Assembly (NCBI RefSeq): GCF_030063185.1 | Contig: NZ_JASISP010000020.1 | Location: forward strand, 21,467 to 85,466 | DNA length: 64,000 nucleotides | Source of the DNA: Arthrobacter sp. H35-D1 | GTDB lineage: Bacteria > Actinomycetota > Actinomycetes > Actinomycetales > Micrococcaceae | Reading direction: 5' to 3' | Shown: positions 33,720 through 42,491 of the stretch, in pieces | Position numbering within the stretch: the stretch's first letter is position 1 | How the letters are laid out: each line of letters starts with the position of its first letter | The notes under the pieces: model-generated | Told to the model about the DNA's origin: nothing | What the model saw: the letters and a program-made list of their open reading frames with translations, nothing else | Database searches by the model: none | Translations under genes and position numbers: made by a program

Positions 33720-34028
33720 ATGAACCTAATAAAATCGATTTCATCGGTGGCAGGGGCGGTCGTTGTCTCGGCTGCGCTGATGTCCACGGCCGTCACTAAC
33801 TGGGTTCTATGGACGTGCTGGCCGTTATGAGAATCATTCGCTCTCACTGCAGTTGTCGGACTCGTCTTACTTGTCTTGAGCATTGCTAGCCAAATTCAAG
33901 TCTTGTTGATTGGCACTGGCTTTATGGAACATCAGCAGGTTTGGGTCGCCATAGTCGGCAGCGGGTTTGTGGTTGCGTCGTTTGTCGCCCTCGCCCTGCA
34001 AAAATCAAGACCGCGAGAACGGTCCTGA
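33720..34028 (+). pseudogene. Small hydrophobic membrane protein gene interrupted by in-frame TGA
   Basis: Reading frame of 103 codons with one internal TGA at 33828-33830. Before it: MNLIKSISSVAGAVVVSAAL, a hydrophobic segment; after it, in the same frame, two further hydrophobic segments (TAVVGLVLLVLSIASQIQVL and VGSGFVVASFVALAL) and a basic tail ending RPRERS. SD AAGGAAC before the ATG and a consensus-like promoter. The TGA could derive from a Trp codon by one transition. No homologue recognised. Either a decayed gene or a short peptide of 36 residues. Confidence 0.45.
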
Positions 34029-34041
34029 GAGAGGTTGTCCA

Positions 34042-34071
34042 AAGAGACGCGCTCCGGCATCGCCGGGGAGC
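34042..34071 (+). terminator. Imperfect hairpin after the small membrane-protein frame
   Basis: Stem of about 14 bp with two non-Watson-Crick positions (AGACGCGCTCCGGC / GCCGGGGAGCGTCT) and a 3-nt loop, 14 bp after the stop at 34028. Confidence 0.45.
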
Positions 34072-34115
34072 GTCTGGGGTTTCGGTGGCGTTGAATTGGA
34101 GTCCCTAGTTGAAAT

Positions 34116-34229
34116 ATGGACCAATTTGGAGTCGATTACTTTATCCGAGCCAAGTATCAGAACTGGCCCAACGGAGATCGCCAAGGGACAATGACCGAGG
34201 CTTTGAAATTATCTGAAACTGACAACTAA
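34116..34229 (+). CDS. Very small hypothetical frame
   Basis: 37 residues starting MDQFGVDYFIRAKY, protein-like in composition with normal codon use, but without SD or recognised homology. It sits between the small membrane-protein remnant and the recombinase remnant. May be a fragment. Confidence 0.2.
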   Translation: MDQFGVDYFIRAKYQNWPNGDRQGTMTEALKLSETDN

Positions 34230-34478
34230 AACCCGCGCACACCCATCTGTACCGCGTGCGTGCCCATAGGCGAGGAGGAGAGTACCTGTCGTGATTCGCT
34301 GATCACGGGTGCTCAACTCATCCGCAGATTCCTCGATATCCTGAGCGGACCACGCCCAAGGGCAGTCACCGGTGTACCCCTGAAAACGGGAAACCATCCG
34401 TAAACGCGGCGCGATCGACATGCTGTGCTTCTCGGCCTCCGTTATCAGATGCTGAAACCATTCATCAGATGATGGATG
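34209..34478 (-). pseudogene. N-terminal remnant of a tyrosine recombinase (XerC/phage-integrase type)
   Basis: The minus-strand frame reads WFQHLITEAEKHSMSIAPRL, then RLRMVSRFQGYTGDCPWAW and SAQDIEE (34329-34478). This matches from memory the SAM-like core-binding N-terminus of actinobacterial site-specific recombinases. After IEE the frame diverges into unrelated sequence, and the catalytic domain (R-H-R-Y) is absent. Confidence 0.5.
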
Positions 34479-34720
34479 TCAAAATCCAAACTCGTAGGTC
34501 AGTCCCATGTTCCAATGCAGATGCTCTCCCGTAGCCAACAACTGTCCCCGTCGCGCGGACACCTATCAGCTGCGGGAAACTTGATCAAATATCTCAAGCT
34601 TCCGGGTTATCCCAGCAGGTGAAATTCGACTTATTCGTGCGCCGATAATCTACATTATGTAAAGTAACTTCAAATTGGGGTTCCCCGCTGCATGGCTTTT
34701 GGTGTCCTGTCTCATTACAG

Positions 34721-35508
34721 ATGAGGCATCGGCTGCGCGTGTCTCACCCAATGTCTGTCAGCGACAGGACTTGCCGGCCTACAGTGGACACGTGGGACGT
34801 GAACTCACGGCGTCCGATGTTAGTACCGGACGAGGATGGATTCCAGGCGCCAAAGACGCCCTGGCGTTCAGGGAGCAGCATTCCCCTGCGCCAACCACCA
34901 GGCCACCTCTCAGACTGCTGGTCGATACCCGTTGAGGAGGTCTTTCCCATCCGCCCGGTGGTGGCGTTCAAAGGACAGAGCAACTTCGCCAGCTTGTGGT
35001 GGTGCGCAACGAACCAGCGCCACGTTGGTTCCGCATCACGTTGCCAACGCCACTCCCCCAGCGTTCACATGTGCCTGACTATTTCGTTCGGTACACTGAT
35101 GGTACCGCCCTCGTTCTCGATGTTCGACCCGACGACCGTGTGACACCAGCTCGCCAAAACGTATTCGATGCCACAGCACAGCTCTGCGCCTCAGTTGCGC
35201 CTCAGTTGCGCCTCAGTTGCTTGGGCCTACCAGCGGACGGGGACTACCTTCCACACCGGACCAACCTCAGATGGATCGCCGGATACCGACATCCACGATG
35301 CTTGCAGGAAGCATCCGCGGCACTCATGATGGAACAATTAAGCTAATCCGGTCCGTCATCAGTGCGTGAACTGATCACAGCGGCCGGTGAAGCCGTTATC
35401 GTCGTGCCACCCCTGTTTCACCTGCTCTGGACGCAGAAGCATCCACTGACCCTTGGACTCAGACTTCTTCGCTTGGACTCAACCGTGCCGCTAAGGGGCT
35501 CATCATGA
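34721..35508 (+). pseudogene. Degenerate TnsA-like transposase endonuclease subunit
   Basis: Fragments of a TnsA-like heteromeric transposase endonuclease in two frames. First frame: RPVVAFKGQSNFASLWWCAT and NQRHVG. Second frame, from about 35065: HVPDYFVRYTDGTALVLDVR, then NLRWIAGYRHPRC. An in-frame TAA (35344-35346) is followed in the same frame by RELITAAGEAVIVVPPLFHL and a terminal TGA at 35506. Between HVG and HVPDYF the nuclease core (expected ESWLERD plus about 35 residues) is missing. The final TGA overlaps the ATG of the tnsB-like gene (ATGA), as expected for a coupled tnsA-tnsB pair. Confidence 0.6.
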
Positions 35509-36600
35509 GCACAGGACCCGTTCTGCTTGGCGATGACGTCGAGCTGTACGGAATTACGTACACGGTTACAGCCCTCGACGGCGATATCACAGCGGCGTAT
35601 CGCGGGCCCGTCCATGCTGTTTGACTCGCTGTCCGCCGAAGTACAGAAAAGAGCACTGTGCCTGGAAAGCCATATCACCGAGATCCTGGACGGCATCCCC
35701 TGCGATGTCGGGATTGTCCAGACTGCACGCCGCGACTTCGACGTCATGCGAACCTCACTGCGTCAGCGTGCGCAAACAAAACTGATTGAGCTTCACGAAC
35801 TCGGCGAAACGCTCGGCATTGGTTCACTCCAAAGATTGCGCTACGCCTATGATGAAGAAAGGAATTCTTGGGCTGATCGATCAACGGCTGATCCGCAAAG
35901 TTCCGATCGCCGGGCAAACCGATCAACGAGTCTTCGATGCTTTGCTCTCAATCCTGGAGGCCAACACCCAGCAGTCAACCAGATCCATAGACCGGCTGAT
36001 GAAGCAGGGGCGTAAACAACTGGAGAACGAACACGGCCCAGGGACCGTGCCCATGCCGTCCCGCGCTACCTTTCACCGCCTGATCGGACGGTTGGCTGAA
36101 GGCAGACACCCCACTGGCTCGGCCCGGACTCGGCGGACCCTGGCCCAGCAACCATCCGGACCGTTCGGTGCCGTTTACCCGGTGCGGCCCGGGGAGCTGA
36201 TGCAGATCGACTCCACTGACCTGGTACCGCCGTTGAACTCAACGACGGCATGGGTGGACGCGGTGAGCTGACGGCGATGGTTGATATTGCTACCCGCAGC
36301 ATCCCCGCCGCCGTCATCCGCCCCACCACCAAGGCCGTGGATGCGGCCTTGCTGCTGGCTAGGTGCATGACGCCGGAGCTCATGCGGCCAGGCTGGTCAC
36401 AGGCCGAATCCATGGCAACCTCAGCACTGCCTTTCCGGTGAATGAAGTCCATTGACGGACGACTCGCAGGGCTGCAGCGAAACCGGTCATTGTGCCTGAG
36501 ACCATCGTCTGTGACCATGGCAAGGCCTACCTCTCCAACACCTTCAAGAGCGCCTGCCGCCAACCTACGCCCAGCCCACCTGCGCAGATCCAACGAAAAC
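35505..36600 (+). pseudogene. Degenerate TnsB-like DDE transposase
   Basis: Starts MSTGPVLLGDDVELYG at 35505, then shifts frame repeatedly: LHELGETLGIGSLQRLRYAY; LGLIDQRLIRKVPIAGQTDQ; HGPGTVPMPSRATFHRLIG; PGELMQIDSTDL (first catalytic Asp); TAMVDIATRSIPAAVIRPTT; CMTPELMRPGW; VIVPETIVCDHGKAYLSNTF (second catalytic Asp in CDHGK). The third acidic residue and C-terminus are lost. The block matches actinobacterial TnsB/Mu-type integrase-core proteins. At least three frameshifts make it non-functional. No tnsC or target-selector gene is seen. Confidence 0.6.
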
Positions 36601-36648
36601 ACCAACAGGCTCACACGCCAATACTTCCCCAAGGGCACCTACCTGAGC
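36589..36648 (+). mobile_element. IS30-type transposase C-terminal fragment
   Basis: 20 codons reading SNENTNRLTRQYFPKGTYLS, closely matching the NENTNGLLRQYFPKGTDLS segment near the C-terminus of IS30-family transposases. It is joined to the end of the TnsB remnant, so one decayed element inserted into or recombined with another. No terminal repeats found. Confidence 0.5.
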
Positions 36649-36923
36649 TGCTACTGTCCCCTTGAATTCAAGTCTCACATCTTGAGACACCATCACCCCG
36701 CTAAAGACTTTGCATCTGCCCTGCTGTTGGTACCCCTTTCAGACGGACTGACACGAAATATTTGCGAATCAGTCGTTTCCGTATTTCTGGAAAATTCCGC
36801 GCTGTCTTAGTTTCGAATTGAATCTCTGATTGTGCCAGCGACACCGTGGAAAGTTGGCTCAGTTGCCCGGCTGGCGGCGTGCCCTCGCCCGCCCCGTTTG
36901 GTGGTCGGCCAGGACTTATCGTC
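36649..36923. other. Gene-free right flank of the mobile remnants
   Basis: No supported gene; no clear terminal inverted repeat or target duplication found here. Confidence 0.4.
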
Positions 36924-37883
36924 TCAGGATGAATGCCCTAAGCTGCCACCGCTTCTATTGAGCTTTCCGTTCACGCCGTGAGGGAAGAACCCGCCGGATT
37001 TGACCGATTTTGGGGTCAGGTAGGCGATGTTCAGGACCTGTGCAGTGGTACGGCTAAAAGCCACGGCGTTGGCGTCGGTGGGCACGAGGTTGGCTACCTG
37101 GTCGGTTCCGATTCCTTGGTCGAGGTCTGTTGTGCCGTCCAGGCTATCGCGGGCGTCGGAGATGGCATGGGCGGGAGCTTGGAGATCTCGGGCGTACAAG
37201 GTGGTTCTGATGATGCCCGCGTGGTACGCCTCTACAGCGAGGATGCCGGCAGCCGCCTCAAGATAGGTCTTGTTGTCGATGAACGGGGCGGCACCCTTGT
37301 ACGCGGTGACGCCGACGTCTTCAAAAATAAATGCTCCGAGAAGGAAGCTGGTTTCATCCTTGAATGGGCTGAAGGTCTGGCCCTTGGTGATGAGTCCTGC
37401 GGCGAGAGCGGCTGCGGTGAAGCTTGCATCAAGGTCGATCGGCGGCCGGGCAACGGCGGCTTTTCCCAGAACTCTGCGCAGGAACCTGACATGAGCCTCC
37501 TCATCTGCCGCGATCTCTGCCGCGTACTTCTGGACCAGGCTGCCGGGCGTGAACGGTACCTTGCCGCCGCCTGTGACTCCGCCCTTTTTCCCTCTGCCGT
37601 CCGTGAGGTTGTCGGACAGTCCCATTCCAGTTACTGCACGAAGGTAAAATTCGGCCTCAAGGTATTCCAGGTTCAACGCGAAGTTCAAGATCGCAGAATC
37701 ACTGGGTCCCTTCCTCCCGTTGTCCTCGTCCTCTTCCGGATGGGCTGATGCGGAGGTGGCGGACAGCAGCGCGACCGTGCCTCCGATGCCTGCAGCACTG
37801 GCGGCTCTGAACAGTCGACGGCGGTCGAGGTTGTTTTCTGCGCTGTGAGTCATTGCGTTGGTAATGAATTTCTGGTCGAACAT
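36924..37883 (-). CDS. Ferritin-like domain protein with Tat-type signal
   Basis: 319 residues. The N-terminus carries a twin-arginine-like signal, [19 protein letters not shown], a hydrophobic stretch and an [11 protein letters not shown] cleavage site at about residue 47. The mature part has the four-helix ferritin-2 pattern: [43 protein letters not shown] and [16 protein letters not shown], giving regularly spaced Glu/His for a di-iron site. An insert rich in Gly/Lys ([13 protein letters not shown]) follows helix 1. SD AGGAG upstream of the ATG. Likely exported by the Tat system; catalytic role unknown. Confidence 0.82.
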   Translation of the reverse strand: MFDQKFITNAMTHSAENNLDRRRLFRAASAAGIGGTVALLSATSASAHPEEDEDNGRKGPSDSAILNFALNLEYLEAEFYLRAVTGMGLSDNLTDGRGKKGGVTGGGKVPFTPGSLVQKYAAEIAADEEAHVRFLRRVLGKAAVARPPIDLDASFTAAALAAGLITKGQTFSPFKDETSFLLGAFIFEDVGVTAYKGAAPFIDNKTYLEAAAGILAVEAYHAGIIRTTLYARDLQAPAHAISDARDSLDGTTDLDQGIGTDQVANLVPTDANAVAFSRTTAQVLNIAYLTPKSVKSGGFFPHGVNGKLNRSGGSLGHSS

Positions 37884-38328
37884 TTTGTTCTCCTGCCATT
37901 CAATGAAATGGCGGGGGCAAGAATGAATCCTCTAGCACACCCCAGCACTGCGATACCCTCGCCACGACCGGAGCGGCCGCGATAACTGTCAGAGTACGTG
38001 CCGAGACTCCTGCACGTAAAGGCCTTGCCAACTATTCATTGTTGGCAGTGCCGATCATGCCCAGACCACCTTATGGTGCCCGTACCGTATCTGTGGCGGA
38101 CCGCGCATTGGGCCAACGCTTCTCCTCGTGAACGTTGTTCCCCGCTCTACCCCGGTTACCCCAACCACGCAGGAAAGGAAAAATCGCCACACAGCCCCGC
38201 GAGTGGAGAATATTTCGACGAAAATTCGGGAAGAATTCTCCGGTGAACCCATCAGGACCACAAAGTTAAGATCGGTTCACCCATAAAATGCAGGTGCAGG
38301 GCCAAATCCGCCTGTACGGTTCGGCTCG

Positions 38329-38568
38329 GTGCTGCTGGCTGGGTGTGCATCCACAACACCTCTGGAAACCTCAACACCCTTAAAGCCTGTTCCTTTGCAG
38401 CAGGGCCACACGTACTGCAACTCGAGAGGTTCTCCCCTCTCGCTTACAACTTATTGTCTCGGCTTCAACGGCAGCGAGTTCGTCCTTGGCGTCTACGTCG
38501 ATGGACTACAACGAAAGAATCCGGAAAGCACACTGCCCCCGCGCTGTCCCTGCCGCCCCACCCCGTAA
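38329..38568 (+). pseudogene. Lipoprotein-like remnant
   Basis: The frame from GTG 38329 begins MLLAGCASTTP, a lipobox with Cys6, and continues 79 residues (HTYCNSRGSPLSLTTYCLGF) to TAA. A normal signal peptide before the lipobox is missing: upstream codons read PVRFGS, without a hydrophobic core. Probably the N-terminus was lost by a deletion or frameshift. Confidence 0.3.
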
Positions 38569-38838
38569 CCACGTTCGAATAGTCAAACAGCCTCGCCATC
38601 TGCTCGCGGCCGTTCCCGACCATTTGGTGCGCACGTTCCTTTGCTGGAGGAGACGCCGAACGATGACAAGGTGAGGGCCATGCATGAAGTACTGCAGAAC
38701 ATGGCGGGTTTGGTTGAGCCGATTGAGGCAATGATGAATCTGCGTTTCAGTGTTTGACAGAAACTGCCCTCTCCATGTCACAGCGGAGTCTGCCCCGGTA
38801 GCGGCCTTTCGGTTAAAGATTTTGTAATATCCTCATTT

Positions 38839-38856
38839 TTGTGACAGGGGGCACAA
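38839..38856. promoter_or_regulatory. Inverted repeat upstream of the CHRD gene
   Basis: TTGTG-N8-CACAA, 68 bp before the CHRD start codon; a candidate regulator site (CRP-like half-site form), not verified. Confidence 0.3.
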
Positions 38857-38924
38857 GGATCAGTTAGGGTCAACTTTATGGACGTCCCACTGGGGGAACG
38901 TTTATTCTCATCGAAGGAAATTTC

Positions 38925-39683
38925 ATGAAGAAGCCCGCATTCTTGATTATCCCTGCCCTTGCCTTGGGCGCCCTTGCACTCTCCGCCGGCCCGGCCCTCG
39001 CCGCGGACAACAGCACTTACCAGGCCAATCTGGCTGCACTCAATGGCAGCAACGCTTCCGGAACTGTCATGGTCTCCGTGAACGGCAACCAGGCTACCGT
39101 CACGGAAAGCGTCTCCGGCCTGGCAGCCACCTTCGACGGCAATCCTTATCCACACGTCCAGCACATCCACATCGGCGCGAAGGGCACATGCCCGAACATG
39201 TCAGCGGACACCAGCAAGGACGGCGTCATCAGCACCACCGAAGGCGCCCCGTTCTACGGCGGGATCGGGGCAACGTTGTCCACCAGCGGTGACACCAGCC
39301 CGGCGGCCGCCACCGATTTGAAGGTCGCCGGAATGGGTGCGGCGTACACCTACGAGCGGACCTTCGCCTTGGATGCGAAAACCGCTGATTCCCTCAAGGC
39401 CGGAACGGCCGTCGTCGTCGTTCACGGCTTGGATCCGGCCACCTTGCCTGCTGCGGCCCAGAAGGCGCCTAGCGACCTGGTCCCCTCGCTGCCACTGGCC
39501 GCTACCTCACCGGCACTGTGCGGTGCACTGACCGCTATGCCTGCCGGAGCCCCGGGAACCGGCATTACCACCCAGGCCTCCCCGGACGGACCCAATTTGG
39601 GTGTCGTTGCCGCCGGTGGCGGTCTCATTCTGGCAGCTGGCGCAGCTTACGCGGTCCGTCGCCGGATGAGCACCAAGGCCTGA
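38925..39683 (+). CDS. Secreted CHRD-domain protein with C-terminal membrane anchor
   Basis: 252 residues. Sec signal peptide of 26 residues (cleavage LAA or ALA|ADNST), a CHRD-like domain (HVQHIHIGAKGTCP, DGVISTTEGAPFYGGIG) and a C-terminal hydrophobic helix plus basic tail (AYAVRRRMSTKA). The C-terminus has the shape of a cell-wall sorting signal, but no LPXTG/LAXTG is visible before the helix. The class F sortase gene begins 16 bp downstream, suggesting it could still be the partner. SD GAAGGAAA. Confidence 0.75.
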   Translation: MKKPAFLIIPALALGALALSAGPALAADNSTYQANLAALNGSNASGTVMVSVNGNQATVTESVSGLAATFDGNPYPHVQHIHIGAKGTCPNMSADTSKDGVISTTEGAPFYGGIGATLSTSGDTSPAAATDLKVAGMGAAYTYERTFALDAKTADSLKAGTAVVVVHGLDPATLPAAAQKAPSDLVPSLPLAATSPALCGALTAMPAGAPGTGITTQASPDGPNLGVVAAGGGLILAAGAAYAVRRRMSTKA

Positions 39684-39699
39684 CAGGCACAGGAATCTG

Positions 39700-40434
39700 A
39701 TGCAATTTGAGCCTAGCAGTCGTCGCGGACGCCTTGCCGCGTCCACGACGGCTGCCCTGCTCCTAGCCGGTGGCATCACCACCATCGGCTTTGGACTCCA
39801 TGACCCACCGCTGGTACCGAATGGAACCGGCAAAGTGTCCGCCGCCGCACCTTTCGTTACTGGTACTGCTTCGCCCGCAACGGCGACGCCCTCCCCGGCA
39901 ACGGTTCAAGTGGCACCTACTTCCACCCCTCCTCCGCTACCTGTTGCTGTTGCGCCGGACGCGGCGCTACCCGCGTCCGTTCCGGTCAGGGTGGAGATCC
40001 CATCCATCGGTGTAGACGCAGCCTTGCTGGAATTAGGTAAACAGGCCAACGGCGAGATTGAGACCCCGTCTGGCGAGGCGGGGTCTCCAGGGGGCTGGTA
40101 CAAACACTCACCCGCCCCCGGACAAACCGGTTCCGCCGTCATCCTCGGCCACGTCAATACCAATACCTCCTCCAAAGGTCTGTTTTACCGCCTCCACGAA
40201 CTCACGCCGGGGCAGACCTTCACCGTCATACGCAGCGACCGCACCGCGGCGGTGTTCACTGTTGACAAAACCGAGACTTACCCCAAAGCGACCTTTCCGA
40301 CCGTGGAGGTCTACCGGAACGCCACCCGTCCAGAAGTTCGACTCATTACCTGCGGAGGCTACGATCCGGCCACTGGGGAATACCTCGACAACACCGTCGT
40401 GTATGCCACCTTGACTTCCAGCCACACTGCATAG
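39700..40434 (+). CDS. Class F sortase
   Basis: Transpeptidase-like exported protein of 244 residues: N-terminal membrane segment (about residues 12-33), Pro/Thr-rich linker, then the sortase domain (about 95-240). Catalytic His in LGHVN (His151) and Cys in LITCGG (Cys218). The usual Arg in the segment after Cys (family form HYRxNVVV) appears as Leu in GEYLDNTVVYA, so activity should be tested. Flanked by a CHRD protein and a cupredoxin lipoprotein, both surface proteins. Confidence 0.83.
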   Translation: MQFEPSSRRGRLAASTTAALLLAGGITTIGFGLHDPPLVPNGTGKVSAAAPFVTGTASPATATPSPATVQVAPTSTPPPLPVAVAPDAALPASVPVRVEIPSIGVDAALLELGKQANGEIETPSGEAGSPGGWYKHSPAPGQTGSAVILGHVNTNTSSKGLFYRLHELTPGQTFTVIRSDRTAAVFTVDKTETYPKATFPTVEVYRNATRPEVRLITCGGYDPATGEYLDNTVVYATLTSSHTA

Positions 40435-40504
40435 GCCTCACTGCGACCTATGCACCAGAGAGCATTGAATGGCTTCTTTCGTTAGCTCCATGAAAAGGGA
40501 ACCC

Positions 40505-40942
40505 GTGACAACGAACAAAAAGCACCAACGTCTCGCACTCGCCCTAATCTCCGCAGCCACCATCGTCGGTATCAGCGCTTGCGGGACCACCGGGACAGGG
40601 ACCGGCCCATCAGCTCCGGCTTCATCAGCCGCACCGGTGGAGCCCAGTATGAGCGCATCCCCAACCGGGCCCACCACGGGCTCTCCTGAGACCGCAGTCG
40701 AGTTGACCATCCACATCGAATCCTTTGCCTATACGGGCCCGGACAGCGTTCCAGCCGGGGCGACTGTAACCGTGATGAACATGGACGCCCAAGCCCACAC
40801 TGTTACCTCCGACGACGGATCCTTCGACGCCGTCGTCAAACCCGGTAACAGTGTCACGTTCACCTCGCCCAAAAAACCCGGTTCCTACACCTACCACTGC
40901 ACCTACCACTCCAGCATGCAGGGAACCCTGGTCGTCAAATAA
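40505..40942 (+). CDS. Cupredoxin (plastocyanin-like) lipoprotein
   Basis: 145 residues from GTG 40505, chosen for the AAAAGGGA SD and because it gives a proper lipoprotein signal (MTTNKKHQRLALALISAATI, lipobox ISAC with Cys26); ATG 40469 or 40490 would add residues before it. A Ser/Pro/Thr linker precedes a type-1 copper domain: SFAYTGPDSVPAGATV, His in AQAHTVTSDD, and the Cys-His-Met cluster YHCTYHSSMQG. All four expected copper ligands are present. Likely an extracytoplasmic electron carrier or copper-binding protein, in a group with the sortase gene. Confidence 0.82.
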   Translation: MTTNKKHQRLALALISAATIVGISACGTTGTGTGPSAPASSAAPVEPSMSASPTGPTTGSPETAVELTIHIESFAYTGPDSVPAGATVTVMNMDAQAHTVTSDDGSFDAVVKPGNSVTFTSPKKPGSYTYHCTYHSSMQGTLVVK

Positions 40943-41016
40943 CCTAGGATAAATGCTCCAGTCAAGGCGCGTACAGGGAACCCTCGGAGACGATCCATCG
41001 TCACCGTCCCACAGCC

Positions 41017-41357
41017 ATGACCGCGGTGCTTCGGGTGCTGGCAGCTTTGGCCGTGGACGCCGTCGTCCACACCCGACTCGCCCCTGGCTACAAGTCCGCC
41101 TCTCCCACGGGTTTCGGAGAAGGCAACCTCTTCTTGACACAAGCCGTAGTCCCCGCAGCAGTTGGGCTCTACGTCCTAATCCCGGGCAGCCGCCCTTCCC
41201 GGCCATGTACGAACTCGTCTGGTTCTTCGACATGTCTCTGACTGCGCTGTCCCAAGCCGTTGTCATCTTCTTGGCGGTGATTGCGCTGACCCTCCACCGG
41301 CTAACCCGCACCTCTTGCCGTCACCCATCCTCCGTCCGCACCGCCCGGGAGACCTAA
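41017..41357 (+). pseudogene. Frameshifted small membrane protein
   Basis: MTAVLRVLAALAVDAVVHTR and QAVVPAAVGLYVLIPG are in one frame (41017-41190), and PAMYELVWFFDMSLTALSQA with a further hydrophobic helix follows in another (about 41200-41357). Together they resemble actinobacterial four-helix membrane proteins of unknown function (segment PxPxMYEPxW). One indel near 41190 would restore it. Confidence 0.5.
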
Positions 41358-41705
41358 GAGCCGAGATGAATGACAGCGGACGGCGGGGCCTTCGCAGCGA
41401 CCATTGGCAACCGCGGGAGATATGCTCCGAATCTGCGGATACCTCTTATCTAGGTAGAAATATGATGGATTTGTCAGCCACGAAGACCGGGCACCGACCG
41501 TGTGACGACTGGGACAAACGTCGCTGCAGTTATAAGAATCATCCGTTGATATCTATCCCCACTTCAAACACGAATCCTGCAGGCGACCATAATGAAAACT
41601 CACCCTTCAACCGCCTCATGCTGTTCCGCAGGAGTTCCTCTACAGGACAGTCGACGCCTCAGCTTGACAGACACAGAAGAGTCAAGCTTAGACGAGACGG
41701 GACAA
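41358..41705. other. Gene-free stretch
   Basis: No supported gene, RNA or repeat seen in this 348-bp gap. Confidence 0.4.
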
Positions 41706-42290
41706 TCAACTGGGTGGCGAGGCGCAGAAAGAAAGCACACGCGTCCACAACAATTCGGCGGACTGTTCGTCGTATTCGGATTCAAGCGAACGATCAGTGA
41801 ACAAGTGGCCAGCGCCCGCGTAGTCAAACACCTCGACGTTTCCACCGCCCGCTTGCACTTGCTTGGCTACTGCGTCAACCCAGCCTTGGTTCCGGAAAGG
41901 ATCATCGACGGTGTAGTGGATTTGCGCCGGCACACCCGCAGGCCACGACTCGACACCGAGCATGGACAGATCCAGTGCTCCGGACAGCATCAGCACACCG
42001 CCAACTTCCCGCTGAGTCGCGACGTATTCGGCCATGCCCCCTCCGTTGGAGAACCCGGCAGTGATGAATCCGTCCGGGAGATCATTCACGGCCTCGAGGG
42101 CGAGTTGCATGAGCGCCGGGTAGCCGATCGATTCGGCGAACTCGCCCGCTTGTTCGTAGTCGTCGAAAACCCGGCCGTCATACTGGTCCACGACCAGGAC
42201 GTTGTGGCCATCGGCGCGCAGCCGATCGGACGCATGGTGGATGCCTGGTCGAACGCCAAGGACGGAATGAAACAACGCGATGTCAGCCAT
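41706..42290 (-). CDS. Dienelactone hydrolase family protein
   Basis: 194 residues from ATG 42290, where homology begins (MADIALFHSVLGVRPGIHHA). Nucleophile elbow GFSNGGGMAEY (Ser in place of the Cys of classical dienelactone hydrolase), acid VDDPF and His GAGHLFTD. The frame remains open to 42479, but the added part is not conserved. Substrate unknown. Stand-alone gene. Confidence 0.72.
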   Translation of the reverse strand: MADIALFHSVLGVRPGIHHASDRLRADGHNVLVVDQYDGRVFDDYEQAGEFAESIGYPALMQLALEAVNDLPDGFITAGFSNGGGMAEYVATQREVGGVLMLSGALDLSMLGVESWPAGVPAQIHYTVDDPFRNQGWVDAVAKQVQAGGGNVEVFDYAGAGHLFTDRSLESEYDEQSAELLWTRVLSFCASPPS

Positions 42291-42491
42291 CCCGTCAGTC
42301 TGCACCAGACCAGCGACTGCTCGCAATCCCCCGGCAGGACCGGACCCACCTATTGATCCACTGTCGTATTGTGTGTGCCCAGGTCCCAGCCTGCGGAGAC
42401 GGCCGATGTGAAGCTTGTCGACCGGGACCGGACGTTGACGACCTCGGCAGCCGTCGTCGTCGTGCATCCATGCAAGCAATAGTCAGGAGCA

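Larger units (their letters stand above)
37884..38924. other. About 1 kb without a convincing gene
   Basis: Holds the ferritin-gene promoter side, a lipoprotein-like remnant (38329-38568), a plus-strand frame ending at 38758 (PNDDKVRAMHEVLQN) that looks like the decayed C-terminus of an unidentified protein, and the upstream region of the CHRD gene. Other open frames here look random. Confidence 0.5.

Noticed and set aside
33828..33830. Selenocysteine codon in the small membrane protein
   Set aside because: No SECIS-like hairpin identified after the TGA and no selenoprotein-type residues around it; nonsense mutation is simpler.
32382..36923. Defence island (restriction, toxin-antitoxin or retron)
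   Set aside because: Only mobile-element remnants and tiny frames are seen; no defence-protein motifs were recognised.
37998..38261. Small frames on both strands near 38.1 kb
   Set aside because: No SD, no homology and random-like composition.
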